Both the position numbers and the translations under genes were made by a program. Of a DNA stretch of 64,000 nucleotides, positions 1 to 7,539 are shown piece by piece. The notes beneath the pieces were generated by a model, which saw nothing but the letters and a program-made list of their open reading frames with translations, was not told where the DNA came from and searched no databases. Each line of letters opens with the position of its first letter. The first letter of the stretch is position 1. The stretch is from Legionella cherrii (GTDB lineage: Bacteria > Pseudomonadota > Gammaproteobacteria > Legionellales > Legionellaceae): NCBI RefSeq assembly GCF_900635815.1, contig NZ_LR134173.1:657501-721500 (forward strand). The letters run 5' to 3'.

Positions 1-1100
1 CTAAAACCATACTGTACCAACGTCTCCTTACGAGAACGGTCACCTCGGTACATGCCCCCGATTTGGGGTACAGTAACGTGGGACTCATCGATAATCAGCA
101 GGGCGTCTTTAGGCAAATAATCAAATAAAGTGGGCGGTGGTTCACCCGCCTCACGCCCAGATAAATAGCGGGAATAATTTTCAATACCCGAGCAATACCC
201 CAATTCCAGCATCATTTCCAGATCAAAAAAAGTGCGCTGTTCCAAACGTTGGGCTTCAACTAATTTGTTTTGCTCCTTAAATTCAGCGAGACGCTCTTGT
301 AACTCCTCTTTGACCCAATCTACAGTTTGCAAAATACGATCACGAGGGGTCACATAATGGGTTTTAGGGAAAATAGTAATTCGGGGGAAGCGTTGCAAAA
401 TTTCACCAGTAAGCGGATCAAACTGAGCAATGTTTTCAACCTCATCATCAAATAATTCAATGCGTACCGCATTGCGTTCTGAATCGGCTGGAAAAATATC
501 AATAATATCACCATGCACGCGAAACTGACCACGTTCTAGGGACAAGTTGCTGCGAGTGTACTGCATTTCAGCAAGTCGTCTTAAAATTTTACGCTGATCG
601 GATTGTTCTCCACGGGAAAGATGTAATACCATACGCAAATAGGAATCAGGATCACCCAAACCATAAATTGCAGATACGGTTGCGACGATAATCGCATCTT
701 TACGTTCAATTAAGGCTTTGGTTGCAGACAAACGCATCTGTTCTATGTGCTCATTGATGGATGAATCTTTTTCAATAAAGGTATCTGACGCGGGTACATA
801 AGCTTCTGGCTGATAATAATCATAATAGGAAACAAAATATTCGACCGCGTTGTCGGGGAAATATGCTTTAAATTCGCCATAAAGCTGAGCCGCAAGCGTT
901 TTGTTGGGAGCCATAATCAGGGCAGGCCGGCGCATGGTTTGAATAACATGTGCTATAGTAAAGGTCTTGCCCGAGCCAGTAACCCCCAAAAGGGTTTGTT
1001 TGGATAAACCAGATTCCAAGCCTTCAATTAATGAGGCTATGGCTGTCGGCTGGTCACCAGCGGGCTTATAATCGGCATATAGTTTAAATAAATCTTTCAT
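1..1100 (-). CDS. uvrB: Excinuclease ABC subunit B (UvrB), 3' part outside window
   Basis: Partial gene: the ATG is at 1100 and the frame stays open to the left edge, giving about 366 N-terminal residues of a protein that is usually near 670. UvrB is the damage-verifying helicase-like subunit of nucleotide excision repair; it is loaded by UvrA and then recruits UvrC. Translation begins [18 protein letters not shown] and shows a Walker A motif GVTGSGKT at about residues 39-46. It also has the tyrosine-rich beta-hairpin motif [13 protein letters not shown] that probes DNA, and a DESH box near the window edge. Only 31 bases separate its ATG from the divergent aminotransferase ATG, so any promoter must reach into one of the two reading frames. 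No LexA box was recognised in that gap. Confidence 0.97.
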   Translation of the reverse strand, partial: MKDLFKLYADYKPAGDQPTAIASLIEGLESGLSKQTLLGVTGSGKTFTIAHVIQTMRRPALIMAPNKTLAAQLYGEFKAYFPDNAVEYFVSYYDYYQPEAYVPASDTFIEKDSSINEHIEQMRLSATKALIERKDAIIVATVSAIYGLGDPDSYLRMVLHLSRGEQSDQRKILRRLAEMQYTRSNLSLERGQFRVHGDIIDIFPADSERNAVRIELFDDEVENIAQFDPLTGEILQRFPRITIFPKTHYVTPRDRILQTVDWVKEELQERLAEFKEQNKLVEAQRLEQRTFFDLEMMLELGYCSGIENYSRYLSGREAGEPPPTLFDYLPKDALLIIDESHVTVPQIGGMYRGDRSRKETLVQYGF

Positions 1101-1131
1101 ATCTTATTAGTATATCGCACAGGAGCAACAA

Positions 1132-2310
1132 ATGGATATCGCATTAGCAAAACGCGTGCAAAAAGTTAAGCCTTCACCTACTTTGGCCGTAGCAGCAAAG
1201 GCCACCCAAATGCGTGCTCAAGGGCATGATGTTATTAATTTAGGTACCGGTGAACCCGATTTTGACACACCCGATTACATTAAAGAAGCCGCTATTGCTG
1301 CGATTAAGCAAGGGTACACCAAGTACACTGCAGTTGACGGGATACCTGAACTCAAAGAAGCAGTTAAAAATAAATTTAAAAAAGATAATGGCCTTGATTA
1401 TCAGCTCAATCAAATTTTAGTTTCCGTTGGTGGCAAACAAAGCTGTTACAATCTCTGCCAAGCGCTACTTAATCCTGGTGATGAAGTCATTATTCCTGCG
1501 CCATACTGGGTCTCTTATCCCGATATGGTGTTATTGGCCGAAGCGACCCCGGTGATTATTTCTACAACCCCGGCGCAACGTTACAAAATCAATGCTCAGC
1601 AACTCGAAAAAGCCATCACCCCCAAAACGAGGCTAATCTTTTTAAATAGCCCATCCAATCCATCCGGAGTAGCATACACATTGGATGAATTGAAGGCTTT
1701 AGCCGAGGTCTTACAAAAACATCCGCAAATTATTATTGCGACCGACGACATGTACGAACATATTCTTTGGAGCCAACCTTTTGCGAACATTCTTAACGCC
1801 TGCCCCGAATTATATGACCGCACTATCGTCTTAAATGGTGTATCCAAAGCGTATGCCATGACGGGATGGCGCATCGGTTATGCAGCAGGTCCGCTGCCAT
1901 TGATGAATGCGATGAAAACCATCCAGTCCCAATCAACCTCAAATCCTTGCTCTATTGCCCAAAGAGCCGCTGTAGCCGCACTATCAGGCAGCAATGAAAG
2001 CGTCGTCGAAATGGTTAAAGCCTTTCGCCAAAGACATGATTTTGTCGCGTCCAGATTGCAAGAAATACCTGGAATAGAAGTGATTCCAGCGGATGGTACT
2101 TTTTATATTTTCCCAAGCGTACAAGCCATCATTAAACAACGTGGTTATAAGAATGACCTTGAATTCTCTGAAGAATTACTCGCCAAGGAAGGTGTGGCGT
2201 TAGTACCCGGCTCTGCTTTTGGCAATGAAGGCTGCATCCGGTTATCCTTTGCAACCAGCATGGAAATCCTGCAAGACGCCTTAAACCGTTTACAGCGTTT
2301 TTGCAGTTAG
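1132..2310 (+). CDS. aspC: Aspartate aminotransferase, class I/II PLP enzyme
   Basis: A 392-residue pyridoxal-phosphate aminotransferase of fold type I, of the short Ib aspartate aminotransferase type (AspC/AatA of Thermus and Bacillus) rather than the E. coli AspC type. It would interconvert aspartate and 2-oxoglutarate with oxaloacetate and glutamate in the cytoplasm. Visible motifs are the N-terminal LGTGEPDFDTP, PAPYWVSYPDM in the cofactor pocket, NSPSNPSG, the Schiff-base lysine K239 in NGVSKAYAMTGWRIGY, and the substrate-carboxylate arginine region CIRLSFA near the C-terminus. The start is fixed by an AGGAG ribosome binding site a few bases upstream. It is divergent from uvrB and followed by a palindromic repeat. 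Exact substrate range cannot be told from sequence. Confidence 0.92.
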   Translation: MDIALAKRVQKVKPSPTLAVAAKATQMRAQGHDVINLGTGEPDFDTPDYIKEAAIAAIKQGYTKYTAVDGIPELKEAVKNKFKKDNGLDYQLNQILVSVGGKQSCYNLCQALLNPGDEVIIPAPYWVSYPDMVLLAEATPVIISTTPAQRYKINAQQLEKAITPKTRLIFLNSPSNPSGVAYTLDELKALAEVLQKHPQIIIATDDMYEHILWSQPFANILNACPELYDRTIVLNGVSKAYAMTGWRIGYAAGPLPLMNAMKTIQSQSTSNPCSIAQRAAVAALSGSNESVVEMVKAFRQRHDFVASRLQEIPGIEVIPADGTFYIFPSVQAIIKQRGYKNDLEFSEELLAKEGVALVPGSAFGNEGCIRLSFATSMEILQDALNRLQRFCS

Positions 2311-2314
2311 ATAA

Positions 2315-2418
2315 TCCCTTCTCCCCCGGGGAGAGAAGGTGCCCCTTAGGGGGGATGAGGGAATTAAATTGCAAATAATTCCCTCACCCCTACCCCTCTG
2401 CCAAAAACGGGAGAGGGA
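2315..2418. repeat. Dispersed palindromic intergenic repeat, copy A
   Basis: A GC-rich element made of two small hairpins: CCCTTCTCCC paired with GAGAGAAGG at the left, and CCCTCACCCCTACCCCTC with GGGAGAGGG at the right, joined by the core GGATGAGGG. Close relatives lie at 25774-25869 and 62769-62877, and fragments near 39804-39838 and 61376-61400. It sits just downstream of the aminotransferase stop and may serve as a transcript end. No transposase is associated. Confidence 0.7.
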
Positions 2419-2508
2419 TTTCTACTCAATGGAAAATGTAGAATGTATTCCCGCCACCCAAAAAGCTGCAAATAAAACCAATTTTAAAAAATTATTTATT
2501 AAATCTAC

Positions 2509-2537
2509 TTGACCCTCAATCAGAATCGTTTTAAGAT
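2509..2537 (+). promoter_or_regulatory. Sigma-70 promoter of tRNA-Asn
   Basis: A -35 box TTGACC at 2509-2514 and a -10 box TAAGAT at 2532-2537 are separated by exactly 17 bases. The -10 box ends 11 bases before the mature tRNA 5' end, a typical layout for a stable-RNA promoter. Confidence 0.75.
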
Positions 2538-2548
2538 TCCGACCCTAT

Positions 2549-2624
2549 TCCCCGGTAGCTCAGTCGGTAGAGCGGATGACTGTTAATCATTAGGTCACAG
2601 GTTCAAGTCCTGTCCGGGGAGCCA
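2549..2624 (+). tRNA. tRNA-Asn (anticodon GTT)
   Basis: A complete 76-nt cloverleaf including an encoded CCA. The acceptor TCCCCGG pairs with CCGGGGA. The D-arm is AGCTCAGTCGGTAGAGC. The anticodon loop CTGTTAA carries GTT at 2582-2584, and the T-arm is ACAGG-TTCAAGT-CCTGT. tRNA 3' ends are common integration sites, and AT-rich genes of unknown function follow directly. Confidence 0.97.
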
Positions 2625-2747
2625 ATTCCAGTCTGGATTTTGGCGAAAATCAATCAAACCTTAAATTTTACGTGTCGAATATGTGTCGAAGTTTGAGGTG
2701 AAGTCCGAAAAATATTTTTTAAATTTATAAATAAATCATAATCGATC

Positions 2748-2779
2748 GGTCCTAGGTTCAAGTCCTAGTGGGGCCACCA
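2748..2779 (+). pseudogene. Orphan tRNA 3' end (T-arm, acceptor strand, CCA), putative att remnant
   Basis: A perfect T-arm (stem CTAGG/CCTAG at 2752-2756 and 2764-2768, loop TTCAAGT) runs straight into an acceptor strand TGGGGCC, discriminator A and CCA, ending at 2779. No D-arm, anticodon arm or 5' acceptor GGCCCCA precedes it; upstream is AT-rich filler. The sequence differs from the adjacent tRNA-Asn, so it comes from another tRNA. This is what remains when an element integrates at a tRNA 3' end, or after an island rearranges. The parent tRNA is not in the window. Confidence 0.7.
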
Positions 2780-2873
2780 ATAAAATCAAGTTACTGTAGT
2801 TTTTAGAGAATTTCAAAAAAGTCATTTAGACGCAATGTAGACAAGATTTTGTATATCGGACAAGGAATTTAGT

Positions 2874-3545
2874 TTGAATTGGCTAACTCATCTCAACAAT
2901 CTAATTAACCATTTAATTAACTTAATAAGCCCAACTTGGCCACAAGCAACTATTATTTTATTTCTTATCTTTATTTTTAAGTTTAAAAATAATATTGCTC
3001 GACTTTTAGATCGAATCAATAAAGTCAGCAAGGAAGGAATTAGTTTTGATCCCTCCGAAGAGCAAGTTATTCCTCCATCAACAGTTGATGAGGTAAACAC
3101 TAGAAATCAACGACTTTCACAGAGCTATAGTTTTACTAGTGTTGCCGAAGCTATTCCAGGGATAACAGAGTATATAAATAGATTGACATCAGATGATGCC
3201 CAAAAAATTGAGATACTGACAAAAGAATATGCTGAAACATTTTTTTGCTTACGATGCCAAGCTGTTTATAATTCTATATTTGGGAGCCAGATTTATTTAT
3301 TAAAAATTCTTAACTCTCATAAACCACATGGTTTAAATAAAAATCGAGTAAACGATTATTTCATGGACATCACTCAAAAATACTCTGATTTTTTTGAAAC
3401 ATGGACTTTTGAAATGTATCTTAACTTTCTGAAACAATCTATTTTGATTACTACTAATGAGGATAATTTTTGCATTACTGAATTTGGAGTAGATTTTTTG
3501 GTTTGGTTACAACGAACAGGTTTCACGGAAAATAAATTCTTATAA
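2874..3545 (+). CDS. Unknown membrane-anchored protein of a tRNA-proximal island
   Basis: A 223-residue protein with no recognised family. One hydrophobic segment lies at about residues 24-37 (ATIILFLIFIFKF). A short basic stretch and then a soluble, Phe- and Tyr-rich domain follow. The assigned start is TTG at 2874, with AAGGA about ten bases upstream; no ATG lies near. Base composition is markedly more AT-rich than in the flanking housekeeping genes. With the next gene, 36 bases downstream on the same strand, it forms a probable two-gene unit between the orphan tRNA end and a REP-like element, which suggests horizontal acquisition. A single membrane anchor beside a HEPN-motif protein recalls small defence or toxin modules, but that is speculation. 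Confidence 0.6.
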   Translation: MNWLTHLNNLINHLINLISPTWPQATIILFLIFIFKFKNNIARLLDRINKVSKEGISFDPSEEQVIPPSTVDEVNTRNQRLSQSYSFTSVAEAIPGITEYINRLTSDDAQKIEILTKEYAETFFCLRCQAVYNSIFGSQIYLLKILNSHKPHGLNKNRVNDYFMDITQKYSDFFETWTFEMYLNFLKQSILITTNEDNFCITEFGVDFLVWLQRTGFTENKFL

Positions 3546-3581
3546 CTCTAAATAACGTAGATATAATATTGAGATCATTCT

Positions 3582-4523
3582 ATGAAGCAATTATCTGATG
3601 GATTTGCCCTCATCAATCAAGAAAACTGCCTGTTATATAAAAATGCTACTGGATTCATTAAACTCTCTGCATTAGATGCTATCCAAATCTTTAAGAATCC
3701 AACTGTAGAAAAATTTAAAAATAAAATGTCCTTAATAATAGCGCATACAGGAGTATTGCTTATTCTTAAGTCTATACTTTTAGCGACAATAAAACAGGAA
3801 CAAAAAGATTTTGAACTGTTTGCACTAAATGATCCAGAATTAATCATTCAAGAAGGAAAAGTTTCTATACGTCCTAAAAAGAATACAATTGGCCATCAAG
3901 ATTTAATTAATCGTATAAAAGACTGTGGCTATGATATTGCCCCAATTAAAGATGATTTTCATTATATAAATGAGGTTAGAAACCAAATTGTCCATCACTT
4001 TAACGAATCACCTATTGAGGAATTAAAAACAAATATGATTTCTGTATTCTCAATGGTGAATGCCATATGTGGCCAATATAGCGAAACATTTTGGGGCGAA
4101 TCTTTGTGGGAAAATCTAAAGAAGCTCTCAGGGCAATCCCTTCATCTTTTGCAAAAATGTAGGGACTCATATCAAAAAATCAGCTTTAAACCAATGGAAT
4201 ATTACTTTAGATGTTTAAAATGTAGCTCTCATCTTCTGCTTATCATTCAAAAGAATAAAGAATTTCAATTTCAATGCCAATTCTGTAAAGCTAATATTAC
4301 CAAAGAATCATTGATCTCTTCGTTGGAAAGCTCTAATAGTTTTTATAACACCCACCAAATAATTCAATATTTATCAGTATATGGAAAAAATTTTAGCAAA
4401 GGTGATATACAAAAAATTTTGGCTGCCAGAGAAAATAATTCCCATCAATGGGGTCAGGCCTTGAATTTTGAATTACAACCACGTGCCAATAAAAACCGGT
4501 ACAATTCACAATTCAAGGCCTGA
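3582..4523 (+). CDS. Unknown protein with HEPN-like motif and zinc ribbon; C-terminus runs into a REP-like element
   Basis: A 313-residue protein of unrecognised family. Residues 132-139 read VRNQIVHH, matching the Rx4-6H signature of HEPN domains (R133, H138). Two CxxC pairs (C211/C214 and C232/C235) look like a zinc ribbon. The last roughly 24 residues and the stop codon are encoded inside a palindromic repeat (4449-4528), so the native C-terminus was probably replaced when that repeat inserted. The gene follows the membrane protein at 2874-3545 by 36 bases and shares its AT-rich composition. HEPN domains are usually RNases or RNA-binding modules in toxin and defence systems, but here only the short motif supports that. 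Function unknown. Confidence 0.6.
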   Translation: MKQLSDGFALINQENCLLYKNATGFIKLSALDAIQIFKNPTVEKFKNKMSLIIAHTGVLLILKSILLATIKQEQKDFELFALNDPELIIQEGKVSIRPKKNTIGHQDLINRIKDCGYDIAPIKDDFHYINEVRNQIVHHFNESPIEELKTNMISVFSMVNAICGQYSETFWGESLWENLKKLSGQSLHLLQKCRDSYQKISFKPMEYYFRCLKCSSHLLLIIQKNKEFQFQCQFCKANITKESLISSLESSNSFYNTHQIIQYLSVYGKNFSKGDIQKILAARENNSHQWGQALNFELQPRANKNRYNSQFKA

Positions 4524-4528
4524 CCCCA
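4449..4528 (-). repeat. REP-like palindrome, copy 1
   Basis: An imperfect inverted repeat with arms of about 30 bases starting GGGGTCAGGCCTTGAATT and ending in the matching GGCCTGACCCC, around a loop with ACGTGCCAATAAAAA. Copies 2 (6689-6769) and 3 (8954-9032) carry the same loop in the opposite orientation. A degenerate half-copy with CCCTAACCCCACAGG follows at about 4540-4570. The architecture resembles REP sequences mobilised by REP-associated tyrosine transposases (RAYTs); no RAYT gene is in this window. Confidence 0.75.
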
Positions 4529-4584
4529 CAGGTGTGCATAGGCCCTAACCCCACAGGTTTGCAGGTGTGTGTCCTGCTCATTAT

Positions 4585-6420
4585 TTAAAATGATTTTCGC
4601 AAAACACCTTCTAACGGTACAACAATAGAGGCATCCCTCATTAGAATTTGCTCTTGCTTTTCAATCTTTTCCGCAGATTTAATCACATTCTTTATACTTT
4701 CTTCCAATACTTTGAAGTAAGCACCAATACCGGGATTCGCTTTGAGCACATCGAGAATATTATTTGCCGCCTTCCTCTTTTCCGTTAAAGAAGCATTAAC
4801 AAGAAGTAAAGCGTCCAGATCCTTTCTTAATGGTTCAATCAGCTTTCTCTCTGCTTCACTAGTCATTCCAGCAAGCCATAACCGTTTACCCTGTAAATTT
4901 TTATCCATTTTTTTCTGCTCACTGGCGATAATCTCGTTAGGAGAAGCCATCTTGTGGGTCACACTAAGATTGGTGGCGGCTGCACTAAAGTCCTGGAACA
5001 TTGCATTGATGGTGTCTAACTCTTGCTTCTGATTAGCTGTAGGATTAGTTTCATATAGGTTTTTAAGTATTTTTATTGTCTTTTCCAAAAATTCGTTTTG
5101 CTTGGCAATGTCGACGAGCGGATGCTTTTCTGATTCCTCTATAGCGCTCATTAATTCCTTCATTAATTTTTTTTGTTGTTGCGTATACTCTCTTGAATAT
5201 AAATCCTGGGAGGGTGCGCCAAAAGAATTAAAGTTATCGCTATTAATTTGATTTTTCATGGAAGAATTAAAAAATCCATAAAGCGGTTCATTGATTTCTT
5301 TATCAACAAAGTTTTTTAAGTAGTTTCTAAGGTCATGAAGGCGAGTGGATTGATAGAGTTGTGTATTTTGAGAGTGAATGCACATGACTTGAATATGATA
5401 AATACCCTGTGTTTCAATTATCTCGATAGGAATCATGGCCACGTCATCAGGTATTCTTGACATAAACTCAGCTTCGTTGGGAAGAGCGGATACATTGGCC
5501 ACCGCATAATAATCAGCAAGTTGTTCGGGATTACAGACATGCAAAACAACTCCTCCATTACCAGCAAAACCCTTGGCTATATCTATGTTAGAAGTCATGC
5601 TTACATTCTTTTTTGCGATAATATCTACAATATTAATTTCAACCAGTTGCTCAGGGGCTAAGGAAGCAAGTTGTCCCTTTTTTTGCAAATCCTGCACACG
5701 TGCAAATTTTTGTTTAAATATAGGGCTCCCAAAGCTTTGACCGCGGTACAACAAATCCGGCGTTTTATGGACTTCAAATTCCCTTTTCATAAGACCTGCC
5801 TTATGAATGGCAATATTAAGTAAAAAAGCCATTTTTCTTTCTTCGTCGGAAGTGCTCGATGGATCATTATAGGCACCGACAATAGCGTTCAATTTCTTAT
5901 AGAAGGGAGACTCCTTGGAATACATCCTAAGTAGTACATCCTCAAAATTTGGCTCTTTTCCATTTTTAGTTAATTCTGTTTTGCATTGATTGTATAAATC
6001 AGATAAAGCAATGGTTTCTCCATTGGCTGTCATTTCAAAATCCGAATTTTTTAATATTTTTTCAATGCCAATGAGAAAATTTTCATCCAGTTGTTTCGCG
6101 ATAACTGTTAGATGGCCTCTTTTGGTCATATTTTCAATTGAGTCCATTGGAATTTCAGCTAAAAGGGATCTTTGATGTGGGGGTTGACTGAGTACAAGAA
6201 CTAGTTTTTCAATGGCTTGCTTTACAGCAATTTCCTCTTCAGCAAACTGTTGGGGAGACAAAGTATATTGAGCTGCAATTAATCCTTCTATATCTTTACG
6301 TAACTTATCTCTTGCTTCTTCTCGACGTAATTTATCTTCTACCTCTGTCTGGATTTTATCTTTTATCGCTTTGAATTTTTTATTTATATCAGGATTTTTA
6401 TCTTTGGATGAGGGCATCAT
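4585..6420 (-). CDS. Putative mono-ADP-ribosyltransferase (R-S-E type), candidate Dot/Icm effector
   Basis: A 611-residue protein. The central part carries, in the right order and spacing, the three signatures of R-S-E mono-ADP-ribosyltransferases: LLYRGQSFG (R226), the S-T-S-like stretch VSMTSNIDIAKGFAG (S274-S277, followed by the usual aromatic-glycine segment), and an ExE turn in LPNEAEFM (E316, E318). In that superfamily these bind NAD and transfer ADP-ribose to a target side chain, arginine being typical for ExE enzymes. The N-terminal 70 residues and the C-terminal 200 are charged and probably coiled-coil. There is no signal peptide. A GGAG sits before tandem ATGs at 6420 and 6417; the second has the better spacing. 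It lies alone between two REP-like elements. The enzymatic call rests on motifs only; the target is unknown. Confidence 0.65.
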   Translation of the reverse strand: MMPSSKDKNPDINKKFKAIKDKIQTEVEDKLRREEARDKLRKDIEGLIAAQYTLSPQQFAEEEIAVKQAIEKLVLVLSQPPHQRSLLAEIPMDSIENMTKRGHLTVIAKQLDENFLIGIEKILKNSDFEMTANGETIALSDLYNQCKTELTKNGKEPNFEDVLLRMYSKESPFYKKLNAIVGAYNDPSSTSDEERKMAFLLNIAIHKAGLMKREFEVHKTPDLLYRGQSFGSPIFKQKFARVQDLQKKGQLASLAPEQLVEINIVDIIAKKNVSMTSNIDIAKGFAGNGGVVLHVCNPEQLADYYAVANVSALPNEAEFMSRIPDDVAMIPIEIIETQGIYHIQVMCIHSQNTQLYQSTRLHDLRNYLKNFVDKEINEPLYGFFNSSMKNQINSDNFNSFGAPSQDLYSREYTQQQKKLMKELMSAIEESEKHPLVDIAKQNEFLEKTIKILKNLYETNPTANQKQELDTINAMFQDFSAAATNLSVTHKMASPNEIIASEQKKMDKNLQGKRLWLAGMTSEAERKLIEPLRKDLDALLLVNASLTEKRKAANNILDVLKANPGIGAYFKVLEESIKNVIKSAEKIEKQEQILMRDASIVVPLEGVLRKSF

Positions 6421-6688
6421 ATAACTCCAACAACACAGGCAAATTAATCACCTACCCAATTGTATAAAATTATAACACAAAGCATTTATTTAGATCAAAT
6501 AATTGAGCATTAAGCACAAATAACTATCAATCAGACAAAATTTAACGCGATTAATCGTCCGAAAAAAATTGCAAAGTTTATTTATTCAAATTCAATTTTT
6601 AATGAAACAGGTTCATCAATGTATTTATTTACAATCTACAAACAATTCGCTCATTATTGTTTCTGCATCGATGAGTGAAGTGAATTGA
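6421..6688. other. AT-rich intergenic region upstream of the ADP-ribosyltransferase-like gene
   Basis: About 270 bases with no gene and no clear hairpin. It must hold the promoter of the minus-strand gene starting at 6420, but no convincing -35/-10 pair was chosen. Confidence 0.5.
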
Positions 6689-6769
6689 TGGGGTCAGGCC
6701 TTGAATTGTGAGTTGCACCGGTTTTTTATTGGTACGTGGTTGTAATTCAAAATTCAAGGCCTGACCCCA
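6689..6769 (+). repeat. REP-like palindrome, copy 2
   Basis: Begins TGGGGTCAGGCCTTGAATT and ends GGCCTGACCCCA, with the loop GGTTTTTTATTGG; it is the reverse-complement orientation of copy 1. Both it and copy 1 are followed by CAGGTGT. The downstream bases up to about 6900 contain no supported gene. Confidence 0.75.
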
Positions 6770-6901
6770 CAGGTGTTGTAATACAGGCTACGCTTGCTGG
6801 GTTGCCCGAATTAATGAAGTTACAAACCAGCCAGGATGTGCGGAGGATAAACCAAGCTTGGCTCTTTCCATATGTTCGTAATATATTTTTTGTTTTATTA
6901 G

Positions 6902-7321
6902 TTAAGCAGCACAAGCCGGGTGAGTTAAAGTGGTATTCTGTTCATAGAAAGGATTCGCATGTTCCTGTTGCTCGCCTTGAATAAAATGGATCATGCTTTC
7001 AATATCAGTGCAGCTAAAATTCAAAGAGCCTAGAAGGACATTATCCCTACCACTAACTGCTCTTAATTGTTGGTGTTGCGCTTCGGTCAATGAGACTTTA
7101 TAGCAAGATAAGACAGTGTGTGGACCCAAGCGTCCTGATTCCATGCGAGCGAGTACCTCGGGAGAAGAATAAAATTTGCGTGTTATATTGGTTTCTTTCG
7201 CAAAATTCCAGATATATGTTTTATTGTAATCACTAGATTTTATTTGTTCCACGATTGGAATGAAATAACAATGTACTTTTTCATCTTCGTTAGTTCTTTT
7301 GGGTGTTGGGTTAAAAAACAT
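6902..7321 (-). CDS. Unknown 139-residue protein
   Basis: A small soluble protein of no family I recognise. Its start is well supported by GGGAG eight bases before the ATG. There is no signal peptide or membrane segment. The middle carries RMESGRLGPHTVLSCYKVSLTEAQHQQLRAVSG and the C-terminal part is acidic (CTDIESMIHFIQGEQQEH). It lies among effector-like genes and beside a REP element, so it may be accessory; nothing in the sequence shows a biochemical role. Confidence 0.55.
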   Translation of the reverse strand: MFFNPTPKRTNEDEKVHCYFIPIVEQIKSSDYNKTYIWNFAKETNITRKFYSSPEVLARMESGRLGPHTVLSCYKVSLTEAQHQQLRAVSGRDNVLLGSLNFSCTDIESMIHFIQGEQQEHANPFYEQNTTLTHPACAA

Positions 7322-7539
7322 ATTATTCTCCCTTTTAAAATAGCAAATTCAGAGCAGACACAACCGAATGAATCGGCAAACTTCCTAATAATTTTAAATT
7401 TATCTAGGAATAGTTCTGTAGAGACAACACAAAAAATATCCTTAAATTATAGGAACTTAGGAGATTTTTCATATCAAGTCCTAAGATGAACCTCTTCAAT
7501 TTAATATACACTTAATTTTTAAATCATAAAATAGGCATA

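Noticed and set aside
2748..2779. A second complete tRNA gene after tRNA-Asn
   Set aside because: Only the T-arm and 3' acceptor strand are present; no 5' acceptor, D-arm or anticodon arm can be folded upstream.
6736..6984. 82-codon plus-strand frame
   Set aside because: It starts inside the REP-like palindrome, has no ribosome binding site and overlaps the better supported minus-strand gene at 6902-7321.
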